Numbered from the stretch's first letter, positions 46,757-55,638 are shown. The stretch is DNA of 64,000 nt from Nostoc sphaeroides (GCF_003443655.1 NZ_CP031941.1:1545501-1609500), one strand, 5' to 3'. Numbers and translations: made by a program. Notes: generated by a model from the sequence alone, not told the origin.

Positions 46757-47428
46757 ATGCCAACAATGATCTGGATGGAATCTATTACTAAAACTTACCA
46801 CTTGGGAGAAGTTAGTGTTCCAATACTCAAGGGAATTGAACTCTCTATTGAAGAAGGGGAATATGTCTCGATTATGGGTGCGTCAGGTTCGGGTAAATCC
46901 ACACTCATGAATATTTTGGGATGTCTGGATCGTCCGACAACTGGAGACTATATTTTTGAAGGCAGGAATCTGACAACTTTTGATGATGATGAATTAGCCT
47001 ATATTCGTAACCAAAGGATTGGTTTTGTCTTCCAACAATTTAACCTATTGGCGCGGGCGACAGCGCTGGAAAATGTTATGCTACCAATGGTTTACGCTAA
47101 CTTACCTAAGCCAAAACGCCGGGAAAGGGCGTTAGAAGCTTTGGTAAAGGTGGGACTAGAGGGACGCATATCTAACCGTCCTAGTCAACTATCTGGGGGA
47201 CAACAACAACGGGTAGCGATCGCTCGTGCTTTGGTCAACCGACCTGCATTAGTTTTGGCAGATGAGCCAACAGGAGCTTTAGATACTGAAACTTCTCATG
47301 AGGTGATGAGTTTACTGACAGAACTTAATGACCAAGGGATCACAATTGTGATTGTCACTCATGAACCAGATATCGCTGCTCAAACCAAAAGGATTATTCG
47401 AGTTCAGGATGGCTTGATTGTAGGGTAA
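46757..47428 (+). CDS. MacB/LolD-type ABC transporter ATP-binding protein
   Basis: The 223-residue ATPase has Walker [16 protein letters not shown] (about 40), Q-loop FVFQQFNLL, the signature [15 protein letters not shown], Walker [13 protein letters not shown] and an H-loop in VTHEPDI. It is the MacB-N/LolD subclass that drives FtsX/MacB permeases. It energises the permease encoded at 44567 for export together with the adaptor and the outer-membrane channel. Confidence 0.95.
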   Translation: MPTMIWMESITKTYHLGEVSVPILKGIELSIEEGEYVSIMGASGSGKSTLMNILGCLDRPTTGDYIFEGRNLTTFDDDELAYIRNQRIGFVFQQFNLLARATALENVMLPMVYANLPKPKRRERALEALVKVGLEGRISNRPSQLSGGQQQRVAIARALVNRPALVLADEPTGALDTETSHEVMSLLTELNDQGITIVIVTHEPDIAAQTKRIIRVQDGLIVG

Positions 47429-47549
47429 TTTGTTAATATCAGTTTTTTGAGCGGGAATTTAAAATTTATATTTCCGTAGGTAAATCAGGATGAAAAGTTT
47501 TGATTGTATTCTCAAATAAACCCAATTTAATGACTACATCTATCTATTT

Positions 47550-48962
47550 ATGAATTTCAGTTTATTCTTCGTTCATTTTACCTGGGTTACCCTAGCATTC
47601 GCTATTCTTTTTCCAAATGCAGCAAGTGCAGCAACTCCCCCAAAGCCGCAGAATACCTCAAGCTCTGTAAAGGTTCCCGATTACCTCAACCCCAGTCCCA
47701 ATCCTCTGCAATTTCCTACTAAACCGCAGGAAGTAAGGATTCAGCAAACTGTGCCAATCAGTCTGGCACAAGCTTTGGAACTAGCACAACGCAACAATCG
47801 AGATTTACAGGTAGCCATATTACAGCTAGAACGCAGTCGTTCGGAGCTACGCGAGTCTCAAGCTGCCTTGTTTCCAACTCTGGGTATTAACAGTAATGTA
47901 ACTAATAGTGGTAATGGTTTTACTAGCAATTCATCTCAAGCCAGCACCTCTTTTAATGGTTCAGCAGAACTGAATTACGACGTTTATACCGGAGGTAATC
48001 GAGAAGCGACAATCCAAGCAGCCCAAGAACAACTACGCGTGAATGAATTGAATGTTGAAAGTCAGGCTTTGACAATTAGGTTGAATGCTACGACTCAATA
48101 CTACAATTTGCAACAAGCAGATGAACAAGTAAGAATTAATCGATCTGCTGTGGAAAATGCCCAGGCTAGTTTGCGGGATACTCAAGCCAGAGAACAGGCT
48201 GGAGTGGGTACGCGGTTTGATGTGCTGCAAGCTCAGGTAAATTTAGCAAACTCTCAACAAGAACTGACTAATGCTATCTCGCAGCAGCAAATTGCCCGTC
48301 GTCAACTTGCCACGTTGTTAAGTTTGTCAGAGTCAGCTGATATTAGTGCCGCAGATCCTGTACAAATAGCCGGTCTTTGGCCACAGACGGTAGAACAAAG
48401 TATTGTGCAAGCGTTTCAAAATCGCCCAGAATTGCAACAGCAATTAGCACAACGTAATATTTCCGAGCAACGGCGACGACAGGCACTTTCACAGCTAGGG
48501 CCGCAAATTAGTTTGGCAGGCAACTACAATCTGTTAGATCGGTATAATGATGGTGTCAGCATTACTGATGGCTATTCATTGGGACTTAATGGAAATCTCA
48601 CTTTGTTTGATGCCGGAGCCGCAAGAGCAAGAGCGGATCAGTCAAGAGCTAATATTGCGATCGCAGAGACTCAATTTGCTAGCCAGCGCGACCTAATTCG
48701 CTTTGATGTAGAACAGTACTATTCTCAATTGCAATCCAATTTAAATAATGTGCAGACTTCTAGTGTGGCTTTAAATCAAGCTAGGGAAGCTCTGAATTTA
48801 GCAAGGCTGAGGTTCCAAGCTGGTGTGGGCACTCAAACAGAGGTGATTTCTGCTGAAAATGACCTGACAAGAGCAGAAGGTAATCGAGTCGCAGCTATTT
48901 TGGATTACAATCGCGCTCTAGCTAATTTGCAAAGATCGGTCACTTTCAGGGGTTCGCGCTAA
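47550..48962 (+). CDS. TolC-family outer membrane efflux protein
   Basis: The 470-residue protein starts with a signal peptide (about 1-28) and a proline-rich linker. Two outer-membrane efflux repeats follow, with the typical pattern ISLAQALELAQRNNRDLQVAILQLERS, GVGTRFDVLQAQVNLANSQQ, FQNRPELQQQLAQRN and LARLRFQAGVGTQTEVISAEND. It forms a trimeric channel across outer membrane and periplasm. As the last gene of the cluster it completes an adaptor-permease-ATPase-channel set. Confidence 0.93.
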   Translation: MNFSLFFVHFTWVTLAFAILFPNAASAATPPKPQNTSSSVKVPDYLNPSPNPLQFPTKPQEVRIQQTVPISLAQALELAQRNNRDLQVAILQLERSRSELRESQAALFPTLGINSNVTNSGNGFTSNSSQASTSFNGSAELNYDVYTGGNREATIQAAQEQLRVNELNVESQALTIRLNATTQYYNLQQADEQVRINRSAVENAQASLRDTQAREQAGVGTRFDVLQAQVNLANSQQELTNAISQQQIARRQLATLLSLSESADISAADPVQIAGLWPQTVEQSIVQAFQNRPELQQQLAQRNISEQRRRQALSQLGPQISLAGNYNLLDRYNDGVSITDGYSLGLNGNLTLFDAGAARARADQSRANIAIAETQFASQRDLIRFDVEQYYSQLQSNLNNVQTSSVALNQAREALNLARLRFQAGVGTQTEVISAENDLTRAEGNRVAAILDYNRALANLQRSVTFRGSR

Positions 48963-48970
48963 GGTAAAAC

Positions 48971-49789
48971 TTATTTTCGAGCGCGAACAAAGAACTTTGT
49001 AGTGTCTTCCCAAATACCTTGATCGGTTGCTAGTTTCTCAATTTCTGCTTTGTACTCAACTTGCAACTGATTTAATTGTTCTTGTGATAATTTTGACAAC
49101 AGGGAATTACCTTTAAAATTTATATTAATTGCTATCTCAGATAATTCTTTATCCCTTAGAGGGCGATAACGTCCCGATGGCTCAATCTTAATTTCGATAT
49201 CTCTAAAACCTGCCTGAATGAGCAAATTACGACATTTTTCTGGAGTCCCAAGTGGTTCAAGGATATGTAACAATGATACACCCAAAACTCTAGCGCAGAC
49301 ACTCTGCTGAAGAGATGCCATATAAGCAGTTTCGGGAGGACAGGTAAATGCCACAAACCCTCCTGTTTTCAAGAAGCGATACCACTTTTGTAAAATAGTG
49401 AGGATATCAGGAAAAAGTACAATTGCCTCACAGCAAAAGACAACATCAAAACTACTATCACTAAAGTTTAAATATTCTGCATCTGCCTCAATTAACTCGA
49501 TATTTTGTAATTTTGCTGCTGCAATTTTAAGTCTTGCTTGATGCAACATTCCAGGGGTCATGTCAATCCCAATGACATAGCCCTGTGAACCAACTTTTTC
49601 AGCTGCGGGTATCGCCAGTAAACCTGTTCCAGTCGCTACATCAAGGATTTTCTGTCCCGAATGTAGTGGAACAAATTCAAGTAAAATTTTGGCTTCTAGA
49701 GGATGGCGAGTACCTTCCTCATGGTCGTAAGTCGTTCTACTGCCATAGAATTCTTTTAGTTGCTGCTTATAGCTATCTAGATCGGTCAT
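48971..49789 (-). CDS. Class I SAM-dependent methyltransferase
   Basis: The 272-residue cytoplasmic enzyme (ATG 49789; MTDLDSYKQQLKEFYGSRTT) has the Rossmann SAM motifs KILDVATGTGLLAIPAAEKV (motif I), GIDMTPGMLHQAR, ELIEADAEYLNF and DVVFCCEAIVLFPD. It resembles UbiE-like enzymes with a small-molecule acceptor, but the substrate is unknown. It is divergent from the next methyltransferase gene, with only six bases between the start codons. Confidence 0.88.
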   Translation of the reverse strand: MTDLDSYKQQLKEFYGSRTTYDHEEGTRHPLEAKILLEFVPLHSGQKILDVATGTGLLAIPAAEKVGSQGYVIGIDMTPGMLHQARLKIAAAKLQNIELIEADAEYLNFSDSSFDVVFCCEAIVLFPDILTILQKWYRFLKTGGFVAFTCPPETAYMASLQQSVCARVLGVSLLHILEPLGTPEKCRNLLIQAGFRDIEIKIEPSGRYRPLRDKELSEIAININFKGNSLLSKLSQEQLNQLQVEYKAEIEKLATDQGIWEDTTKFFVRARK

Positions 49790-49795
49790 AACCAA

Positions 49796-50587
49796 ATGTT
49801 AAATTTTCTACATTTTATAGTAACTCTTGTTGTGATATTAAGTTCCTTGCTGCTGAATCCAACCCTGATAGCACAAGCCGCGACTTCATCCAGCACTGTT
49901 TACGAACAACGGATAATCCACAGTCCAGATGGTATTGGCAAATATTACATGGGGCGCGAAATTGCCAAAGTTATGGGATACACTGGCGCTGGCTGGCTAG
50001 AACGTCCCAGCCGAGAGGGAGAGGAACAGCCAACTAAAATAGTTAACGTCCTCAACCTGAAACCTAATGATGTAGTGGCGGACATTGGCGCTGGTACAGG
50101 TTACTTAAGCTTTCGCATCGCGCCTTTATTAACAGCAGGGAAAGTGTTGGCTGTAGATGTTCAGCCTGAAATGTTGGAAATTATTGAGTTATTCAAAAAA
50201 GAGAAAAATATCACCAATATTGAGCCTATTTTGTCAACCCTTACTGACCCCAACTTACCATCTGAAAGTATCGATTTGGCGTTGATGGTAGATGCTTATC
50301 ATGAACTAGAGTATCCCCAAGAAGTAATGCAAAGAATTGTGAAAGCACTTAAACCAGGTGGCCGGGTGGTGCTGGTTGAGTACCGGGGTGAAAATCCCTT
50401 TATTATGATTAAAGGTCTGCACAAGATGACTCAAAAGCAAGTCCGCAAAGAAATGCAAGCTGTTGGTTTGGTTTGGCGGGAAACTAAAAACTTGTTACCT
50501 CAACAGCATTTAATGGTATTTGAAAAACCTGATTTTAGCGCTTCTAGTTTACTCAAAAAAAATATGTACCAAGCCATAATAAAGTAA
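49796..50587 (+). CDS. Exported class I methyltransferase-fold protein
   Basis: The 263-residue protein has a signal peptide (about 1-28, cleavage near IAQAA). A methyltransferase domain follows with VVADIGAGTGYLSFRIAPLL, VLAVDVQPEMLEII, MVDAYHELEYPQEVM and LKPGGRVVLVEYRG. Exported SAM-methyltransferase-like proteins with this MGREIAKVMGYTGAGWLERP region are common in cyanobacteria and other bacteria. How SAM would reach a periplasmic enzyme is unclear, so the role is unknown. It starts six bases from the divergent methyltransferase gene. Confidence 0.85.
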   Translation: MLNFLHFIVTLVVILSSLLLNPTLIAQAATSSSTVYEQRIIHSPDGIGKYYMGREIAKVMGYTGAGWLERPSREGEEQPTKIVNVLNLKPNDVVADIGAGTGYLSFRIAPLLTAGKVLAVDVQPEMLEIIELFKKEKNITNIEPILSTLTDPNLPSESIDLALMVDAYHELEYPQEVMQRIVKALKPGGRVVLVEYRGENPFIMIKGLHKMTQKQVRKEMQAVGLVWRETKNLLPQQHLMVFEKPDFSASSLLKKNMYQAIIK

Positions 50588-50611
50588 GACTCCTTGCCAG
50601 AGCAGAAAATC

Positions 50612-51304
50612 ATGGTCAACCTATCACTCAAGCAACGAATTCCTCATTTAGAAAATGGCGATCGCCTCACTCGTTACGAATTTGAGCGCCGCTATCAAGC
50701 AATGCCCCGTCATCAAAAAGCAGAATTAATTGAAGGAGTTGTATACTTGGCATCCCCATTACGCTTTGAAAGTCATGCTGAACCACATGGCCATCTAATA
50801 GGTTGGTTGTGGACTTACCAAATTGCCACTCCTGGTGTGAGATTGGGAATTGAGCCAACAGTCCGCTTAGATCGAGACAATGAACCGCAACCAGATGGAG
50901 TACTATTAATCACACCAGCAGCTAACGGACAATCTCGTTTCAGCAATGATGATTATATAGAAGGTGTGCCAGAACTCGTAATAGAGATAGCAGCTAGCAG
51001 TGTTGCTATTGATTTACATGACAAGAAAAAAGTCTATGGTCGTAATGGCGTAAAAGAATACATTGTTTGGCAAATATTTGAAAACAAATTAGATTGGTTT
51101 AACCTACAACAAGGAGAATATGTCTCTTTAGAAGTAGAGGCAGATGGAATTATCAAAAGTCAAGTATTTCCTGGTTTGTGGTTATCAATGTCAAATTTGC
51201 TTGCTGGCAATATGCAGCAAGTATTGGCTGTGTTGCAGTTGGGATTAAATTCGCCAGAACATCAAATATTTGTGCAGCAGTTGTCTACAGAAGGAAGTTC
51301 GTAA
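50612..51304 (+). CDS. Uma2 family (DUF820) endonuclease-like protein
   Basis: The 230-residue protein (ATG 50612, MVNLSLKQRI; an upstream in-frame TTG is less likely) has the Uma2 core: RYQAMPRHQKAELIEGVVYL, QPDGVLLITP with the Asp of the nuclease-like site, PELVIEIAASSVAIDLHDKK and NGVKEYIVWQ. The function is unknown for the family. It lies 24 bases after the exported methyltransferase gene and may be cotranscribed. Confidence 0.9.
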   Translation: MVNLSLKQRIPHLENGDRLTRYEFERRYQAMPRHQKAELIEGVVYLASPLRFESHAEPHGHLIGWLWTYQIATPGVRLGIEPTVRLDRDNEPQPDGVLLITPAANGQSRFSNDDYIEGVPELVIEIAASSVAIDLHDKKKVYGRNGVKEYIVWQIFENKLDWFNLQQGEYVSLEVEADGIIKSQVFPGLWLSMSNLLAGNMQQVLAVLQLGLNSPEHQIFVQQLSTEGSS

Positions 51305-51371
51305 TTAATTGCACCATTAATTACAAATTACGAATTACGTTAGCGAAGCGGTAGCGAGTCATCGAGCGTCA

Positions 51372-51665
51372 TTACGAATTACGAATTATCAGACTGGCGC
51401 TTTTGGTTACACTATCCCAAACAATCCAGTTAAAAGAATTATCTAAATCATCGGGGCTATTTGAAACTTTGAAATATAGCTTTTCTTCGCCTTTTCTTTC
51501 AATAGCAAAGTCGGCATTTTGAGCATAAACAACTATAAAACCTTTGTCTCGCAAGCAATACATCGCCCAGGCTTTCAATGATTGCTTGTATGGTTCGTGT
51601 GGAATTGGCGGTTTTGCGATTGTGTCTTCAATTACTTTAAATATTTGGGTGAGTTTCGCGGTCAT
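51372..51665 (-). CDS. Small hypothetical protein, restriction-fold-like
   Basis: The 97-residue protein has an N-terminal helix rich in Lys and Pro, then AWAMYCLRDKGFIVVYAQNA, DFAIERKGEEKLYFKVS and a hydrophobic C-terminal strand. The alpha-beta-beta pattern around ADFAI...YFKV recalls PD-(D/E)xK-like folds with a degenerate active site. I do not recognise a family and this is only suggestive. Tandem ATTACGA-type repeats (51305-51390) overlap its 3' end. Confidence 0.55.
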   Translation of the reverse strand: MTAKLTQIFKVIEDTIAKPPIPHEPYKQSLKAWAMYCLRDKGFIVVYAQNADFAIERKGEEKLYFKVSNSPDDLDNSFNWIVWDSVTKSASLIIRNS

Positions 51666-51729
51666 AGTAGATTAACTAGTGTTTTTTCCAGAATTTTTCC
51701 TACTTTTGGCACATAAGAATCAATTATTA

Positions 51730-52308
51730 TTATCCCCAAATTTTTTTCATATTGAGTACAAAACTAGGTAAAAAAGTTTCTCCAGAAAGTGTTTGAGGTG
51801 ATTTTAAAATTTCCACATCTTGTCCTAGACGATAAATTTCAACTTCCTGTTTTTTTCGATTTATCAGCCAACCCAAACGACATCCATTTGACATATACTC
51901 ATGCATTTTTCCTTGAACTTTTTTTAAAGTGTCAGATGGTGACATTATTTCAATTGTAAAGTCAGGACATAAAGGAATAAATTTTTCTCTTTGTTCTTTA
52001 GTCAAATTATCCCAACGAGATTTTTCAACCCAAGAAACATCAGGAGAACGGTCAGCCCCTGAAGGTAAAGTAAATCCAGTGGAAGAATCAAAAACTTCGC
52101 CTAGCTGCTTTTGTTCATTCCATGATGCCAATTGCAGAATTAAATTAACGTTACTTCTTCCAGTTTCTCCTCCCGTTGGTGGCATTATGACTAATTCTCC
52201 TTGAGAATTGCGTTCTAATTGTAAATCGGGGTTTTCTTCACACAACTGATAAAACTGCTCTCTTGTCAGTTTAAGAATCGAATTAAGGTTTAATGTCAGT
52301 GCTGTCAT
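51730..52308 (-). CDS. Uma2 family (DUF820) endonuclease-like protein
   Basis: The 192-residue protein has the standard Uma2 layout: LTREQFYQLCEENPDLQLER, GELVIMPPTGGETGRSN, the SPDVSWVEKSRW block, CPDFTIEIMSPSDTLKKVQGK and LGWLINRKKQEVEIYR. Length is typical of the shorter members. It is the third family member in the window; cyanobacterial genomes often hold dozens. Confidence 0.92.
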   Translation of the reverse strand: MTALTLNLNSILKLTREQFYQLCEENPDLQLERNSQGELVIMPPTGGETGRSNVNLILQLASWNEQKQLGEVFDSSTGFTLPSGADRSPDVSWVEKSRWDNLTKEQREKFIPLCPDFTIEIMSPSDTLKKVQGKMHEYMSNGCRLGWLINRKKQEVEIYRLGQDVEILKSPQTLSGETFLPSFVLNMKKIWG

Positions 52309-52344
52309 AGAAATATTTCCCGTTTTTTGCTGACAAATAATTAT

Positions 52345-52812
52345 TTAATGCACATCTGGATCGCAACGAATTTCAATCATAAAGCCATCTGGATCGTAAA
52401 AATACACTCCTCTACCAGTAGGACGAGTGACTGGGCCATGTGCGATCGCTATTTTATTTTCTCTGATCACTGTCACCGCGCGATCGAATAACTGCGGATC
52501 GATATCAAAAGCCAGATGGTAGGCTCTGGTGAAGGTCTTTTCGGGATCAGGATTTGGTGGTGATAATTCTGGTTCGCCAAATAAATCGAGAATTGTACCA
52601 TCTGGGGTGATGAAGTTGGCTACTTTCCCAGATGCGACAAGTTCTATCAGGGTTGCGGGTACTTCGTCGCCTGTGAGTTCATGCAAACCCAGAATTGTGC
52701 CATAAAAATAGCGCGAAGCTTGCATATCCTGGACGTTGAGAGCAATGTGATGCACTTTACGCAGATTTCCTGGCGCAAGGACACTGTTCACGGATTGGGT
52801 GCTAGATAGCAT
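52345..52812 (-). CDS. VOC family (glyoxalase/bleomycin-resistance-like) protein
   Basis: The 155-residue protein (ATG 52812; earlier codons need a TTG start) has two VOC half-modules. The first has KVHHIALNVQDMQASRYFYG and ILGLHEL; the second has AYHLAFDIDPQLFDRAV and GRGVYFYDPDGFMIEIR. Metal-ligand-type His and Glu residues are present (His in VHHIAL, His in AYHLAF, Glu in MIEIR). The substrate is unknown; a dioxygenase or glyoxalase-like reaction is possible. Confidence 0.88.
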   Translation of the reverse strand: MLSSTQSVNSVLAPGNLRKVHHIALNVQDMQASRYFYGTILGLHELTGDEVPATLIELVASGKVANFITPDGTILDLFGEPELSPPNPDPEKTFTRAYHLAFDIDPQLFDRAVTVIRENKIAIAHGPVTRPTGRGVYFYDPDGFMIEIRCDPDVH

Positions 52813-52887
52813 AATCAACAAAATCTCAATACTTAGATAGAAGTTGAACTTTTTTTTAAAGTTTACTATTCATAATAAAAATCTATC

Positions 52888-53361
52888 ATGGCTTTTGATT
52901 ATTCTTTAGATTTTAAAAATATTGATTTTCGCCAACATCCTGAACTCTATCGCGTTGGTAAGGGTGAGCAGGGTGTACTTTTGGTTGAGCCATACAAATC
53001 AGAAATCCTTCCCTACTGGCGGTTCAAAACTCCTGATATTGCTAGAGAGTCGAGTGAAAAAATCTACGAGATGTTTCTTGATTATTTAGATAAAGATGAT
53101 TTTGTCGGCGCAGATATGGCACGAAAGTTTATCCAAATGGGTTATACTCGCTCTCGCCGTTATGCTAATCATAAAAGTGGTAGGAAGTATAAACAAAATT
53201 CGGAAGATCCAGATTCTAAAAAAGAAATTCTTCCTTATGAAGTAGACCCAGTTAAAGCAGAATCAGCAGCAATATTTAAAGCCAAGTGGGTAGAAGCAAA
53301 GACAAATGAGAAATATCAAAAGCTTTTAGCCAAACATAAGCAGATGTATGAAGTAGGTTAG
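52888..53361 (+). CDS. DUF4385 family protein
   Basis: The 157-residue protein begins MAFDYSLDFKNIDFRQHPEL and contains YRVGKGEQGVLLVEPYKSEI, LPYWRFKTP and ARKFIQMGYTRSRRYANHKSG, which I recognise as the DUF4385 family. It is basic and soluble, of unknown function. A strong terminator follows immediately. Confidence 0.85.
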   Translation: MAFDYSLDFKNIDFRQHPELYRVGKGEQGVLLVEPYKSEILPYWRFKTPDIARESSEKIYEMFLDYLDKDDFVGADMARKFIQMGYTRSRRYANHKSGRKYKQNSEDPDSKKEILPYEVDPVKAESAAIFKAKWVEAKTNEKYQKLLAKHKQMYEVG

Positions 53362-53365
53362 TGAC

Positions 53366-53411
53366 CTTGGAAGGTGCGTTAAGAACTTAAAGCACCTTCC
53401 AAGATGTTTTT
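53366..53411 (+). terminator. Rho-independent terminator of the DUF4385 gene
   Basis: Perfect 12-bp arms CTTGGAAGGTGC (53366-53377) and GCACCTTCCAAG (53392-53403), then a T-rich tail, four bases after the stop codon. Confidence 0.9.
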
Positions 53412-53451
53412 ACTGCCTTATGCTGTCGCTAACACACTCTACTAAACAGCC

Positions 53452-53713
53452 GATGAGTCTTTGATACTCGTGAACGAGTCTTTGATACTCGGCGATGAGT
53501 CTTTGATACTCGTGAACGAGTCTTTTATACTCGGCGATGAGTCTTTGATACTCGTGAACGAGTCTTTTATACTCGCCGACGAGTCTTTGATACTCGTGAA
53601 CGAGTCTTTGATACTCGGCGATGAGTCTTTGATACTCGTGAACGAGTCTTTGATACTCGGCGATGAGTCTTTGATACTCGTGAACGAGTCTTTGATACTC
53701 GCCGACGAGTCTT
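53452..53713. repeat. 21-bp tandem repeat with alternating spacers, about 12.5 units
   Basis: The core GAGTCTTTGATACTC is a mini-hairpin (GAGT...ACTC) repeated every 21 bases. The six-base spacer alternates between GTGAAC and GGCGAT or GCCGAC, giving a 42-bp higher-order unit. Variation is concentrated in the spacer while the stem is constant. Repetitive frames on both strands are by-products of the 21-bp period. The array ends in TTTTTGGACTTCCAAAAA, itself a palindrome resembling the family 3 end. Confidence 0.95.
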
Positions 53714-53768
53714 TTTGGACTTCCAAAAAATAAATAAGCGATCGCACCAATTCCTCAAGCCTTAATGG

Positions 53769-54788
53769 TTATCGGCGATATTCGTCGCCACAGTCGCCGA
53801 TAAGCTGGTACAAATCGCGTGATTGGCGAGATACTGCATTGATGCGATCGCGATCGTCAGCATCTAAACTAAAACTAAATACTTTGGCGTTATCTTCTAT
53901 ATGTTCAGATACACCAAGTTTTGCACCAACTATCACACCGCCCACAGTTGGTTGATCTAAAATGTAACGCACTGCTATGTTAGAAATGCTTACCCCATGC
54001 TTATTAGCAATTTCTTTTAAGATAGCTAGCAACTCTTGAAATAATCGCCAACCACCCCAAGCATCGATCATATTTTTATATTTTTTCAAACTAGCAGTGG
54101 ATAGATCAAATCCTCGCGGTTCCGGTTTCCCCAAATAGTTTTCTGATAACAAACCGCCGCACAGTGTACCGTAAGTAAAAAGCTTTATGTCATGCTGTTG
54201 ACAAAACTCCACCATGTTAACTTCGGGACGGCGGTCAACAAGGGAAAATTGCACTTGGTTAGAAACGATTTTGATCCCTGCTTCGGTAATCAGCTTTAAG
54301 TTTTCCGTGTCAAAATTAGTTAAACCTAAATGCTTAATTTTACCCTCAGTCTGAAGTTCTGCCATATATTTGAGGGCATCCAGGTAATTTTTATCCTGAT
54401 ATTCCCACCAGTGGAATTGCATCAAATCTAACGATTGCACATTCATCCTTCTCAGGGAGATATCAATATTTTCTTCGACGAGTTTTTTCGTCATTTTGCC
54501 AGGACGAGGCACCCATTTGGTAAAAGCTTGCACCTGAGATAAAGCATCTTTCCCACGAGTGTCAATTAGTTGACAGCGAAACTCACCAATAAAGTCTTCT
54601 GCGGGGCCATAGTGGTCTGCTAAATCCCAAGTGGTAAAGCCTGCATCTACATATTTGAACATAGCCTCAATGGCGGCTTGGGGATTAATGCGTCCGTGTC
54701 CGCCGGAGACTTGCCACATCCCATTTAATATGCGGCAAATGTTTAAATCAGGAGTGAATTGGAGACGGCTAGCTGTGGGTAAGTTCAT
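53769..54788 (-). CDS. Aldo/keto reductase family protein
   Basis: The 339-residue enzyme (ATG 54788) has the AKR barrel landmarks: FTTWDLADHYGPAEDFIG with catalytic Asp and Tyr, LDLMQFHWW with the active-site His, HLGLTNFDTENL, SNQVQFSLVDRR and VGGVIVGAKLGVSEHIEDN (NADP-binding). It should reduce an aldehyde or ketone with NADPH; the substrate is unknown. The gene is single and sits between repeat arrays on both sides. Confidence 0.92.
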   Translation of the reverse strand: MNLPTASRLQFTPDLNICRILNGMWQVSGGHGRINPQAAIEAMFKYVDAGFTTWDLADHYGPAEDFIGEFRCQLIDTRGKDALSQVQAFTKWVPRPGKMTKKLVEENIDISLRRMNVQSLDLMQFHWWEYQDKNYLDALKYMAELQTEGKIKHLGLTNFDTENLKLITEAGIKIVSNQVQFSLVDRRPEVNMVEFCQQHDIKLFTYGTLCGGLLSENYLGKPEPRGFDLSTASLKKYKNMIDAWGGWRLFQELLAILKEIANKHGVSISNIAVRYILDQPTVGGVIVGAKLGVSEHIEDNAKVFSFSLDADDRDRINAVSRQSRDLYQLIGDCGDEYRR

Positions 54789-54799
54789 TTTCAAGTTTA

Positions 54800-54995
54800 G
54801 GAGGAGTAAAAAGTTAGGAGTGAGGAGTGAGGGGTTAGGAGTTAGGAGTTAGAAGTGAGGAGTTAAGAGTGAGTTCGGAAGCATCTTATTACAACATTCT
54901 TACCCTTTATGCCTTCTTAAGAACCATTTATAACAGCGATAATCAATAACTCTTAAATTTTAACTCCTAACTCCTAACTTTTCACTCCTAACCCT
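54800..54995. repeat. Paired, oppositely oriented heptamer arrays
   Basis: GAGTTAG/GAGTGAG-type units (54800-54875) face CTAACTC-type units (54955-54995) across about 80 bases, as at 40386-40710. The arrays lie between the aldo/keto reductase start and the cytochrome c6 stop and could fold into a long hairpin. Confidence 0.8.
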
Positions 54996-55026
54996 TCGGC
55001 AGGCTCAGGGCATCGCTCCCAACTTT

Positions 55027-55359
55027 CTAACGCCAGTCTTTTTCAGCTTGTTCGAGAACGTAAGCAGCAACATCTTTAATTTGCTGTTCACTGAGGCGTT
55101 CTTTGTAGGCTGACATATTATTTTTACCATTGGTAACTATAGATGTAACTGCCTCTATTGAATCCATGCCATACTTTTTCAGCGCTTGCTTTTTGAGATT
55201 TTTACCTCGCCTAATGATGTTGCTACCGTTGATATGACAACCAGCACAATGAACACTAAATATTTGTTCACCGTTAACCGTGTCTGCTGCACTAGCAGGT
55301 ATAAAAGTGCTTATCGATAACAAAAATGTTACTAATACTAATGTGACTAGTTTTTTCAA
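55027..55359 (-). CDS. petJ: Cytochrome c6
   Basis: The 110-residue protein has a signal peptide (cleavage near PASAAD) and a mature class I c-type cytochrome. Features are the haem site CAGCH, LKKQALKKYGMDS, the axial Met in VTNGKNNMSAYKERL and the C-terminal helix IKDVAAYVLEQAEKDWR, all as in cyanobacterial c6. It carries electrons in the thylakoid lumen from cytochrome b6f to photosystem I or to oxidase. Its start codon is TTG, because no ATG exists until beyond the haem site; AGGAGA sits seven bases before it. Hence the TTG start is well supported. It lies 54 bases downstream of a small gene on the same strand. Confidence 0.92.
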   Translation of the reverse strand: MKKLVTLVLVTFLLSISTFIPASAADTVNGEQIFSVHCAGCHINGSNIIRRGKNLKKQALKKYGMDSIEAVTSIVTNGKNNMSAYKERLSEQQIKDVAAYVLEQAEKDWR

Positions 55360-55413
55360 TTAACTTCTCCTGATTTTGACATAGGGTTGTAGGGATTAGT
55401 GTCAGAACCAATA

Positions 55414-55638
55414 CTATAAGGATTCAAAGTCAGTTGTAAATCCAGCAAAATTTGCACAATCATCTTGAAAGGCTTCGGCATCGCTAACTTCTTCAATTTT
55501 GTAAGACATGATGCGCGTCCCATCTGGCATTTTTTTGGAACCAATCAATTCCCCTTTGTATTTTTCTGCGATCGCTTTAAATTCGCTACCATAGAGCTTC
55601 CAGGCATCGGCTGAACAAGTAATATTTACTCGCCACAT
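55414..55638 (-). CDS. Small hypothetical protein upstream of petJ
   Basis: The 74-residue soluble protein (MWRVNITCSADAWKLYGSEF, then KKMPDGTRIMSYKIEEVSDA) has a compact alpha/beta composition and two or three Cys residues. I do not recognise the family. Its position 54 bases before petJ on the same strand suggests cotranscription. Confidence 0.65.
   Translation of the reverse strand: MWRVNITCSADAWKLYGSEFKAIAEKYKGELIGSKKMPDGTRIMSYKIEEVSDAEAFQDDCANFAGFTTDFESL

Noticed and set aside
53452..53713. Possible CRISPR array
   Set aside because: Units are contiguous 21-mers with only six-base, recurring spacers and no cas genes nearby.
53442..53758. Three repetitive frames on both strands over the second 21-bp array
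   Set aside because: Same reason: all open frames are by-products of the tandem repeat.
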